A DNA stretch of 63,035 bases from Saprolegnia diclina VS20 (Eukaryota > Oomycota > Saprolegniomycetes > Saprolegniales > Saprolegniaceae): the NCBI RefSeq assembly GCF_000281045.1, contig NW_008246093.1, forward strand, positions 282,759 to 345,793, in the 5' to 3' direction. Positions 11,300-20,879 of the stretch are shown here, piece after piece. Made by a program: the position numbers and the translations under genes. The notes below the pieces were generated by a model. The model saw only the letters and a list, made by a program, of their open reading frames with translations, made no database searches and was not told where the DNA came from. Each line of letters opens with the position of its first letter. Position 1 is the stretch's first letter.

Positions 11300-12819
11300 C
11301 TACAGCCGAGGCAGGTGCAGGTCGTCGTCAATGGCTCTCCAGATGGACGATATAGAGAGCGCGCGGTCGTGGTCCGTCTGAGAGCTCGAGGCGGCTACCT
11401 TGTCGGTGACGCCGAGCCGCCATTCGTGCACAACGTCGGCCACCCGGTTGACTTCGGCGAGGCTGCGCTCGACGCTGACGCGGTACTTGTTGAGCGCCAT
11501 GCGCTGCTGCCACGCGGTAAAGTCCTGCGAGATCAAGAGCGCGCCGGCCGTCAAGCCGTACATGGCAAAGAGGACGCTGGCCGCCACGAGCACATACAGC
11601 AGCAGCGTCACGTCCATGGATGAGGGTGGTGGACTCGCAAGCGCAGGCTCGGCGTCGTCGTCATCGTCGTCAAACGGAGACGCTTCTTCGTCTGGCTGCC
11701 GGCCCCTTGTCGTTGCCTTTGGTGGCGTTGGTGTAGTAAACTGCAGTCCTGCTGCAGGCTTGGTCGGCCGCGGCGAGAGCACCTTGATCGACTGGTCGAG
11801 CGGTGAAATCTCCGACAGCGCCGACTCGTTCAGGCTCGGCCGACCGATCCGCTCAAGCGCCCGCTTCTTCGAGTCGAAGGGCTTTTCGAGGGTGGTCTTG
11901 GCCTTGGCGGCAGTGGTGGGCTTGGTGCTGCGGAAATGCGACGAGCTCAACCGCGCTCGCGAGTCGCTGAGGCGCCGCGAATCGTGCAGCCGCGACTGGC
12001 GCAAGGTCGAGCCAAGACTGCTAGCGACGCTGGACGTAAATGACGTCTGCTTGCGGTGCTGCGCATAGCGCTTGACCATCGACCGGCTGTCGGGCATGAG
12101 CGCCAGCATGTGCTTCATCGCGTCTTCGTCGCACGCAAGGTACCACCCGTTGAACTGGTCCGGCTGCTTCTCCGAGACGACGTGGAAGGTCAGCGAGATG
12201 CTCTCCGTGAGCGACGGCGTCGCCAAGTGCATGAGCAGAATCTGCATGTACGTCATAAACTGCGTCGACGAGAGACTCGAGAGCAAGTGCGGGCTGCGCG
12301 CGACCTCGTAGAGCACCATGCCAAACCACTCATCGGCCGACGCCGCCTCGGCTAAACTCATGTCAGACACCATGCTTGGAGAGGAGGAGGACATTTGGTA
12401 CCTTGGACGAGCGAGTCGAAGCACTCGTTGAGCGCATGCATGCTGTAGGCCGAGAGGGCCGCGACCGCTTGCACCGCAGTCTCGGTCGTCGCATCGTCCG
12501 AGAAGGCGATCGCACGCAGCCAGTCGAGCAGGATGGGCGCCAAGTTGATGGGCCCGAGCGCGTCGTGCAGGCGTTCGACAAACGCGAACGCATGGGCGAC
12601 GATCGCTTCGTCGGCGTCGACGAGGAAGCCCGTGAGGTGTTGCTACATACGACGCATGATGCTCCATCGTGTGCAGTGGCGGCCATGGTGTACCGTGTGC
12701 GACCGGAGGTTGCCCATGACATCGTCGTCCACGTCCCGAGTCTCGTCGAGGACGTGCTCGATCGACTGGATGAGCAGGTCGAGCTGCAACATGTCGTCGG
12801 CGGCGCTGTGGTCAGTCAT
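11300..12819 (-). CDS. Tail-anchored membrane protein of unknown function
   Basis: Three exons (12694-12819, 12402-12642, 11300-12351) give 472 residues. The N-terminal 250 residues look like a folded helical domain with segments such as NLAPILLDWLRAIAFSDD and FNGWYLACDEDAMKHML. A Ser/Arg/Lys-rich linker follows, then an acidic run of Asp residues, then one strongly hydrophobic span (VTLLLYVLVAASVLFAMYGL) about 95 residues before the end. The rest of the C-terminus is helical. There is no signal peptide, so the protein probably inserts post-translationally or by signal anchor, with the large N-terminal part in the cytosol. No known family was recognised. It converges tail to tail with the beta-glucosidase gene; the two stops are about 60 nt apart. 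Confidence 0.75.
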
Positions 12820-13400
12820 GGGCGAGCGGTCTTCCTACAGGTGCAGTCGCATGAGCCGTCTATCGCAGCGATGGGCGCATGTACATGGAGGTCGGCAGAC
12901 GCGTCTTTCCTGGGCTCGGGGCGACCGCGGGGCATGGCAGAGTCCGTAGCCGCCTGTCGCGATGGAATTTGACTTGCCGCTACGTTGCCGCTATCCGGAT
13001 ACCTCACAGTCCTGCGGTGTTTTGAATATTATATCTTTTACTTTGTATGTAATTATATCACTCTACTTTTTAAACGGCCACGAATCCGGATATGTCATTT
13101 CAAATTTGGCGCCGGCGCGGGAATTGCCTAATGCAGTACATTTACCCTGCAGCATGCGCTGGCCTGCGGGCTTGAGAACACGAGTGCTAGGAGGTCAGAG
13201 AGCGTCGACCTCACCTCGCTCGTCTTGGCTTCAAAGATGCGAGAAATCTTTTGATGGCCGGACGACAATTCTGGTGATGGGAAGTGACCAGACCCAAACG
13301 GCCATGTCGCTACCAGATTCTACTTAGTATGCTAGTCGGTGGTGCGCATGCAACTGCGAACGCTAAGGTACTATTACTACACTAACTCGGCTACGTCTGC
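12820..13400. other. Intergenic with AT-rich patch
   Basis: An AT-rich stretch lies at about 13018-13070, and CCGGATA-type sequences at about 12995 and 13085. No gene was recognised. Confidence 0.5.
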
Positions 13401-14690
13401 CTATCTCTCGTCGTCCTTGACGTCGTCGTCGTCGTCCTTGTCTCGGACGACTGTGGCTAACTCTAGCACGTCCTGTGACGTCTCGACCCACGAGTGCTGT
13501 TCGGTGAGGCTCTCCTCCGACTTGTTGCTGCTACTGGGCCGACTGCGCTCCGAAATGGCTTCGTCGACGACGTGGCACCGCGGATGCCGGCTTTGGCTAC
13601 TGCTCTTGTCGCCAAGCGGCGCTGTCTGAGCGCGCGCGCTGGTCGCGAGCGCCTTGTCCCGCTCGACGATCGACGTGGCTTCGTGCATGACCGACCCGGC
13701 GGTCGTCATGGGCCGGTCGTCGCCGCGCTTGATCTTGGCAAAAGCCGCGCTGAGCTGCGCGACGTCGTCTTCAAAGGCAGCTTCCCACGCGTCTCTTGTG
13801 GCCGCAAGTAGCGAGGCTTCGTGGGCCTGGCGCTGCACCAGCATGAGCTTGGCGTCTTCCACGTCGCGCAGCCGCTGGCGCTTGAGCGACCGCATTTGCT
13901 GCTTCCACGCCTCAATGCGTACGAGTTGCATGTCGACTTGGCGCTGGGTAGCATGGGCGGCGCGGAGTGCGTCGTGGCGGTTGAGGTCGCGCTTGTACTG
14001 CTCTTGGCGGTGAATGCGCTTGTCGACCGACTGGATCGAGTTGGATTTGGCGCGCGGGTTGACCTTGGGCCGTGCGAAAAAGCTCTGCAAGACTGGGACC
14101 ACCTGCGTCGGGACAACGTCGTTCGTGCGTTTCGGCGACGGCCGGCGCATGCAGTCGACGACGTCGTCACGGTCGTCGTCGTCGTCGTCGTCGTGGCCAT
14201 ACTCGTCAAACCCGAGAACGGGCGTCGATACCATACGCGGTGGTCGGCGCTGCTTGGTCATGTCGACACTGGGCTTGATCTTGGGACTCGGCTGCCGCTT
14301 GGGACTGCAGTAGACCTTGATAAAATCGAGGCTCTGGCCGAGCGAGCCTGCTTTCGCCAGCACGGGCTTGGCGTCCTCGCGGTCGTCGTGCTTGGACGGT
14401 GAGATGGCTATCCTCAGCTCGTCGCGGGGCAGCGGTAGTGCGTACTGCGGTGGGCGCTCGGTGCGAGGTTGGTCTGTGGGTGCGACTTTGATCTTGTTGA
14501 ACATGGTCGACCCAATTTTGTTGACCCATGAAGCGGATGCGGACGGAGACGCTGGCGAAACGACGGGCGGCGGGTCGCGCACCGGTGGCGTCCGATGTGG
14601 TCTCTCGACGTCGTCCAGGACGAGCGACTGGTAGCTGTCGCTGCCCTGGGAGCTGCTCCCGTCCGAGGTCTGGACCCGGAGCGCGTACAT
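13401..14690 (-). CDS. Coiled-coil protein with Asp runs, function unknown
   Basis: One uninterrupted frame of 429 residues from the ATG at 14690. The N-terminal half is Pro/Ser-rich and probably disordered, with a run of seven Asp residues made by a CGT/GTC trinucleotide tract near 14165-14195. Residues of roughly 220-330 form a Gln/Arg/Lys-rich helix (for example RIEAWKQQMRSLKRQRLRDV) typical of a coiled coil. The C-terminus is Ser-rich and ends in a second Asp/Lys run. No catalytic or membrane motif is seen. A scaffold or cytoskeletal role is possible but not supported beyond the coiled coil. The opposite-strand ORFs here are shadows caused by the repetitive codons. Confidence 0.75.
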   Translation of the reverse strand: MYALRVQTSDGSSSQGSDSYQSLVLDDVERPHRTPPVRDPPPVVSPASPSASASWVNKIGSTMFNKIKVAPTDQPRTERPPQYALPLPRDELRIAISPSKHDDREDAKPVLAKAGSLGQSLDFIKVYCSPKRQPSPKIKPSVDMTKQRRPPRMVSTPVLGFDEYGHDDDDDDDRDDVVDCMRRPSPKRTNDVVPTQVVPVLQSFFARPKVNPRAKSNSIQSVDKRIHRQEQYKRDLNRHDALRAAHATQRQVDMQLVRIEAWKQQMRSLKRQRLRDVEDAKLMLVQRQAHEASLLAATRDAWEAAFEDDVAQLSAAFAKIKRGDDRPMTTAGSVMHEATSIVERDKALATSARAQTAPLGDKSSSQSRHPRCHVVDEAISERSRPSSSNKSEESLTEQHSWVETSQDVLELATVVRDKDDDDDVKDDER

Positions 14691-15000
14691 CGCAGTGCAC
14701 TCGCGTCTCGGAGGTTACTTGGCGCCTGCGTGTTGCCTATATAAAGCAATGGCGCAGTTACATCGTCTCGTTATAGCAGGGACAGCAATGGGACTTGCTA
14801 TGCGAGCGTGTTGGGTGCGGGGAGGGCGCTGTCATCTTCCCGACCACTTGACTCTCTGCACGAGGCCACTGATGGAGTGCAGCTGTGTGGTTGACGCGCA
14901 GTCGTGCCCACCACTGCGTCGGTTTGTAGGACAAAAGCGATACATTAAACACAGTAAACACGATTCAAATTGACAGTCAAGAGAGCCCAACGACGCTATC
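14691..15000. other. Intergenic
   Basis: A TATATAAA-like element at about 14737-14744 lies about 50 nt upstream of the minus-strand start at 14690. In this organism its role is uncertain. Nothing else was seen. Confidence 0.4.
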
Positions 15001-16452
15001 TTAGGTGTAGCGCGCGAGGAGGGCGCGGTGCGCGGTCGCGTAGTACGTCGTGTTGGTGTACACGACCTTTTGGTACTCGGCCGGGCAGCTGGGAAACTTG
15101 ATGCTGGGGTCCGCAACGTGGCCCGAGAAGAGGGCCTTGCCCGTCTTGATGGACACGTAAATCGAGAGCGCAAGAGACACAAGGATGCAAATGACCGCAA
15201 ATGCCTTCTCGGGCATGCCGAGCGTCGGGCCAAATGTCTTGAGGTAGAACGCGATGGGCAAAATCATGCAGCACATGGCCGTTGACGACGCGCCGACGAA
15301 GTCCAAGAGGTCGCCAAAGTGGTCCTTGAACGCGATCGCGACGACGATGCAGATGACGATCATGACGATGCGGACGAGCGCCGCTTTGCGGTACGCGCCC
15401 GGGGCCTTGTACGCGTCGGCGCCGTCGTCGTGGTCGTTGGACTCGAGCATGCCGTCGACCTTCGGGTCCAAGTTGCGGTAGCTTTCGCCGACGACCGCGA
15501 CGCTCATGGGTGCTTCGGCCAATGCAAACTGCGCCTTGTGAAGCCCGAGCACGAGCCGTTCGGCGATGAAGAAGGCGGGGAACATGACCACCGAGAACGC
15601 GATCGTAATGTGCATCTGCATGGCGAGGAACGTGAGAATGACGCCGCCACGGGACGCGTGGAAGCCGAGCGACGAGCCCGCGACAGCAAAGAGGAGGTTG
15701 CCAGGAATTTGGCACCCGACGGTCGAGACACCGCTGATCGAGACCGCGAGAAAGCAGCACGAGACAAGGACGAGCGTCACAACGATGATGCGCGGCATGC
15801 GCGTCGGGTCCGAATGCTCGCGCTGGAGAGTTGGGATAACGACGCCGGCGCCGTACGCAAGCGCCAAATTGCCAAAGACTGTTGTGATCGAGTCAAAACT
15901 CAAGGCGGGCGACGGCGGCGAGAGATTCGCAATGTTGTTGGTGTTCATGTTGGTCACGAGGAGGTAGAGCGCAACCGTGTCGGCAAAGATCGTGCCGAGG
16001 CAGCCGGCCGCCGCCATGCCCGCGCCCTCCTTCATAGTCGGGACGAGGCAGACCGGAAGGACGGTGAGGCCCATGACGATGATCCACGTCTCAGCCGAGT
16101 ACGAGTCGGGAAAGAGCACCGTGAGAAGCGTGCCGCCAAGCACCAAAAACACAATCGGTACCATCGTGCACACGGCCATTTGCGAAATCACGGTCGCCCA
16201 GCGGCCAAAGCCGCCCATGCACCAGTGACCAATGTCGCCGTACGTCTTGACGTGCTTGGGCGCGACGAGCATGACCTTGGAGATGCACCACGTTGCGTAT
16301 ACATTGACGCTGGCCATGAAGAGGAGCGCGATGGTCGCCCAGAGGTACCCGGCGCGCGCATAGTTGCCGGGCATGCCGAGCGTGCCAATGCCGTAGACGC
16401 AGCAGAAGAGAGAAAAGCAAATGCGGAGGTCTTCACCCGTCAAGAAGGCCAT
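15001..16452 (-). CDS. Amino acid/auxin permease (AAAP) family transporter
   Basis: AAAP proteins move amino acids across the plasma or vacuolar membrane, usually with protons. The frame is intronless; I start at the ATG at 16450-16452 (MAFLTGEDLRICFSLFCCVYG), giving 483 residues, and an in-frame ATG lies 16 codons upstream. The first helix carries the family signature GIGTLGMPGNYARAGY. About eleven hydrophobic spans follow, including WIIVMGLTVLPVCLVPTMKE and FGNLALAYGAGVVIPTLQ, which matches the conserved helix with the F-x(n)-P element. A hydrophilic, acidic loop (about residues 315-345) precedes the last helices. The tail after the last span has two N-glycosylation-like NTT sites. The substrate cannot be inferred. 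Confidence 0.9.
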   Translation of the reverse strand: MAFLTGEDLRICFSLFCCVYGIGTLGMPGNYARAGYLWATIALLFMASVNVYATWCISKVMLVAPKHVKTYGDIGHWCMGGFGRWATVISQMAVCTMVPIVFLVLGGTLLTVLFPDSYSAETWIIVMGLTVLPVCLVPTMKEGAGMAAAGCLGTIFADTVALYLLVTNMNTNNIANLSPPSPALSFDSITTVFGNLALAYGAGVVIPTLQREHSDPTRMPRIIVVTLVLVSCCFLAVSISGVSTVGCQIPGNLLFAVAGSSLGFHASRGGVILTFLAMQMHITIAFSVVMFPAFFIAERLVLGLHKAQFALAEAPMSVAVVGESYRNLDPKVDGMLESNDHDDGADAYKAPGAYRKAALVRIVMIVICIVVAIAFKDHFGDLLDFVGASSTAMCCMILPIAFYLKTFGPTLGMPEKAFAVICILVSLALSIYVSIKTGKALFSGHVADPSIKFPSCPAEYQKVVYTNTTYYATAHRALLARYT

Positions 16453-17744
16453 GCTGGTGCTTACTAGAGAAAATGGAGAATGAATAGCTTGGGGCACCAA
16501 AGATCGCTCAAGTGGGTACGAGGAGCCAGCAACATCAATCGATGCGCGACTTTGCCTTTTGCACCACGTGGCGCCACGTATGTTTTATCCGGATCCATGC
16601 GTCGGTCGCACCGGATGTCGTGGCAACAGCACGACGCCTCGCGGCGACGGGCGTTGCTGTCGAGCTCGGTGAAGGTACGAATTACATATTGCAATTCGCG
16701 GATCTCTGTACTCGACGCATCAACACCTTCGATCCGGGGGCTGCGCCAATGCACCCAAGGCCCTATCACCCCAAGTACTGTGCACGATCAAAACAAAAAA
16801 CAGGCGGCGTCAACGCACAGTCCATGTTGTCGGGTTGTCCCGAACCGGATCTTGTTGCCTTCTGACACAACTTGGGAATTGTATGTACAAAAGGTTGTGT
16901 GCAAGCTGACGGAAAGGACACCCAGTCGAGGACATTGATACAGTCTCCAAACGACGTGGCTTCAAGATCTCATCGAACATTCTTCGCGACGTCATCGACG
17001 TGTGGGGCGCCAAAAGAAGAGAACGCAAGTATCAACCTGATGATGTTGCAGTCGGTATGCAAGAGGACTGGACCGATGGCCCCTCGAGACATCAAGTTTT
17101 CATGCATCTTTGTCCCGGATCCTACGAGCGACTGCAGTCGTTGTTGTAGATTTTCGTTCAGTCTTCTCTCGGTACAATGTCCCAATGTATACTTCTAGCA
17201 CCCTTCGACGTTGGTATTCGCAAAACGCAGTGCATCAACCACTCCAAATTTGTCCAACGCTGGCTCTTTACCACGTGTAGTACGTGGCAGCCTCTCGTGC
17301 GAGCACGACACCGAGCACCACTCTTTGCATTCTTCAAGAAATGCCTCAGGCAATGCTCGACGAATTCAATGAAATCGTCGGGCTTGAAAGCTATCCGAGA
17401 GATGTATTTGGTAGCAAACTCGGACGCCAAAAATAATATCAATTCGTCGTACCCCAGGAAAGCACAGGAAAGGAGGTCCGACCTAGCGCTTCCTTTCCTG
17501 CTGCACAAATATTAGGCCCTACTACTAGCCCACACAGTCCTCCATCGCCGAATAGAGCTTGGGTGAAGCAGCGATCGAAGAGACATCCACTGTACCCAAC
17601 GACCCTGAGGACTCAACGGCAAAGTCGTTTTGCGTCAAAACGAGCCTTCTTTTGCTAAGACAGAATGCGCCCGCGAGGTACGAGTAGCGTCATCATGGCT
17701 CCCGAAGCAGTCGTCGTCGAGTGCACGCATAGGCATGCTATGCT
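16453..17744. other. Intergenic, no gene recognised
   Basis: 1.3 kb with several ORFs of about 100 residues. They lack recognisable motifs, and none could be extended by splicing. Confidence 0.45.
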
Positions 17745-20533
17745 TTAAGCGTGGGCCGCTGTTGTTTTCTGAAGCATGGCGCGGAGGTCGGCCAAAGTGC
17801 CTTGAATATGGTCGATCTGCGCCTGTCGACGCGGCGTGAGCGGCGCCAACGGGACTCGTTTCGTGGGCTCGTGCGCGAGCTCGTTGACGCTGGCCTCGAG
17901 TGCGTCAAGCATCTTTGCGACATGGACGTTCCGGTCTTCAGCCTCGGTTGGCTCCGTCCGGGTGCGCTGCGGCTCGTCGTCGCTGTCGTCGCCGTCGTTG
18001 TCGAGAATGGGCGGCAGCTTGGCTTGTGCTGGGTCGGCAAGGACCGGTGCCAGCGTCGGGTCGTCTTCGAGCCACTTGTCGTTGCAGACGAGCTCGACTT
18101 GGAGGAAGCGCTCGCCGTCCGACGTGTCCATCGCATGCTTGGCGTGCTTGAGCTCGGCGAGTATCTTGACGAGGCTCTGGCGGCGCGGCCGCACGGGCGC
18201 CGGCTCCATCGCCATGGCTTTGACCAGCTCGACCGCGTATTTTTTTCGATTCTCGCGCACTTGGCGGACGTTCAAGGTCTGCTCCATGCTGCACATGATG
18301 TTGACGCGCTCGGCGTACCACCGCTGCTCCGAGGCTTCGAGGATGTTGTCGTACGTGTTGCCCATCCTACGCATACTTCATTCGGAGGGTTTGAGCTCAG
18401 CCAACAGTTTGTACATGGCGATGAGAAGGTTCAAGAGCACGATGACGACGACAACCAGGTACGTGACGATGAGGCACTGCGCGACAAACGAGAGGTCCGA
18501 CGCTTCGTACACCGCGTAGTCGAACGTGTTGCAGAAGGCTGCGAGGAGCAGCGCTTTTGTGCGCGTGACGAGGTGGTCAAAGCCGTTGCGGTCGTCGAGG
18601 ATCACGTATAAATTCATGCTCACACCGAGAAGAATCCACACGTAGACGGCCGCAAACCGGAAAAAGTCCTACGATATCCTTAGGGTTGGGGTAGATGGAA
18701 GTTGTCAACCTGCGTCAGCATGCGCAAGAGCATAACGACAAACGGCCCCGTGCACCGAAAGCCCATCATGAAGAAGAACATGTAGAGGAACCTACGCGTT
18801 GATTAGGGCAAGCCAAGTTGGAAAATATGAAAACCATGAAAAATGCGAAAAAACATGAAAAATATGAAAAAACAGGAAAAATACACAATACAAATTCGAA
18901 AATCCACGAAAATACGAGCAACATCAGCAACAACATACTGGTTGAGGCAGGCAAACCCGACAAAGAGGTCTTCGACTTCAAAGGCCCCCGCGAGGCGGCA
19001 AAAGATGGCGCATGTAATGGCCATGCCAAAGGTCAAACCGAGGATGTTGTCGAGCTTGGCGGCGCCGGTTTCGTTGAGGTAGTCTTGAACACCTCCCACG
19101 AGGCGTCGGATCTCAATCCCAAACTCATAGAGCGCGACGAGGACGACCCCGAATTCCAAAATGATGTGGCAGACGGTCTGGGCACCATTGCGAGCCATGG
19201 CCGCCATCACACTGCCGCGGTAGTGCGGTGTGAGCAACGTCGAGACCGCAATCCAAATCAAAAAGCACACGTGGCGAACACACGCCCGAAAGAACATGGG
19301 GCGGCCGACAAACTTCCACTTCTTGTCGAGAAGCGTCTTGACTTCGTAAATCCCGAGCATGTTGAGGCGGGCGGTGAGTACTTTATGGCGCAAGTGGGGT
19401 GGCATGCACGCGGTGAGGTCGGCGGACGAGCAGAGACACTCGAGCGCTGTCTTGATGCGGCTCTGCGTATAGCACTTCTCCTCGAGCTCCTGAAGCGGCA
19501 GCATCTTGGCCGTGATCGGCCCGTAGACCCACGCGATGGTTGTCGTCGCCCGGAGCATATGCTCAAACATCTCCCGTCGGCCGAGCGCCGCCGCCAGCGC
19601 CAGCGGCGTCAAGCCTTCGTGGTTCGGGCGGCGCAAGAAGCGCACAAAGATATCCGCCATGTCGCCTTGCGCCGTCTTGAGAAAGACTGCGAGCGTCGGC
19701 AACGGCGCGTCGTCCGGCTGCCACAAGCGCCGGATCGCGTGCGCGATCGCAAAGTCAAAGACGTCGGGCGCGTTGTGGACGACCGCGAGGTGGAGAGCAT
19801 TGTTACCGTATGAATCGGCCATAAAAATAGTCGTCTTGTACGCTAGCACCATGTACAACTTGTCATATTTGTGGAAAGAGCAACGAATACCTTTCGAGTC
19901 GGGTGGCTGGGCATGCGCGACCTCGAGGATGCAAGCGGCCGCGACGAGCTGCCGCGACGCGAGAGCAAAGAGCAAGGGCGTGCCACCAAAGTAGCACGGC
20001 TTGCTCGGAGCGAAGAAATCGCCGGTTGTCTCGGCGTCCTACGCACGCGCGTCGTACACGGAAGCCTCTCGTGTCGTTCACCAGCAGGTCGGGCACGGTA
20101 GTTGCGAGCCACTGGATCAAGCCAAAGTTGCGCTGGACGATTGCAATGTGCAGGATGTTTTCGCCTTGGTACGGAGATGGGTCGTCGGGCGAGCTGCCTT
20201 CGTACCTACAGACCGTTGCCACCTCCTTGTCCATCGAAGAACGTACACGGCGGTCGCGCGCGCCAGGTCGGTGAGCACGAGCGTTTGGCCGAGCTCCACG
20301 TGCTGGTACAGGAACGCAATGTGCAATGGCGTCGCGCCGACCGTGTCGCGGCGGTGGTAGTCGTCGGGGCACGCGCGCAGCTGCGACAGCGCCCGCGAGA
20401 TGTTGTTGCTCTTGACCGCCGCAAAGATCTCGACCTCCTCGAGGATCTTTTGCTGCTGCGCCACGACGTCGCCCGGCGCGACCATCGCCTTGCGCGTCTT
20501 GGTGATGAACGCATTCGACTTGGCCCGGAGCAT
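17745..20533 (-). CDS. Ankyrin-repeat TRP-like cation channel
   Basis: Seven exons (20248-20533 give or take one nt, 20082-20205, 19891-20038, 18939-19842, 18710-18791, 18415-18668, 17745-18366) join in phase to about 806 residues. The N-terminal third holds ankyrin repeats (GATPLHIAFLYQHVELG, GENILHIAIVQRNFGLIQWL, GNNALHLAVVHNAPDVFDFA, GLTPLALAAALGRREMFEHM). Six membrane spans follow, from CVRHVCFLIWIAVSTLL to CLIVTYLVVVVIVLLNLLIA, with a pore-loop candidate AAFCNTFDYAVYEASDLSF before the last. The post-S6 motif NLLIAMMGNTYDNI is classic for TRPV/TRPC-type channels and appears only after correct splicing. The cytosolic tail is helical and charged. These features support a non-selective cation or calcium channel; gating stimulus and location are unknown. 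An ATG at 20629 could add 32 residues. Confidence 0.88.
18792..18938 (-). other. Long A/T-rich intron of the TRP-like gene
   Basis: This 147-nt intron is about three times the usual length here. On the plus strand it consists largely of GAAAAATATG-like repeats, in sharp contrast to the GC-rich exons. Confidence 0.8.
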
Positions 20534-20644
20534 CGTCGCCACGACTGCGAACGGTTGCACAATCTTCGAACGTCGTACCCTACCCCTAGTTGCGTCCACC
20601 CAGACTGACTCCAACACCATGATAAACACGAATCCAAATCGACC

Positions 20645-20709
<65 letters not shown>
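20645..20709. repeat. (ATCT)n tetranucleotide microsatellite
   Basis: About 16 near-perfect ATCT units immediately upstream of the TRP-like gene. Confidence 0.97.
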
Positions 20710-20879
20710 GTAACGAATCGGATGTAGGAGTACGGAGGGGCCGAGGGATACTTGCTCGTCCTCAGCGCATGCCTTCTATCCATCAACCCGTCGAAGCGAT
20801 GCCATCTTACACCAATGGAACCAATACAATTTACTGTACTAGTAGCAAAGACGTTGTGTGCACAGATGCAACAAGGATC

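Noticed and set aside
15319-16467. Long plus-strand ORF of 382 codons opposite the amino-acid transporter
   Set aside because: It is the antisense of a clear membrane protein; its Arg/His/Asp-rich translation is typical of a GC-rich shadow frame.
17158-17515. Minus-strand ORF of 116 codons (FLGYDELILFLASEFATK...) considered as a transposase or ligase relic
   Set aside because: No motif from either family could be matched in order; left as unassigned.
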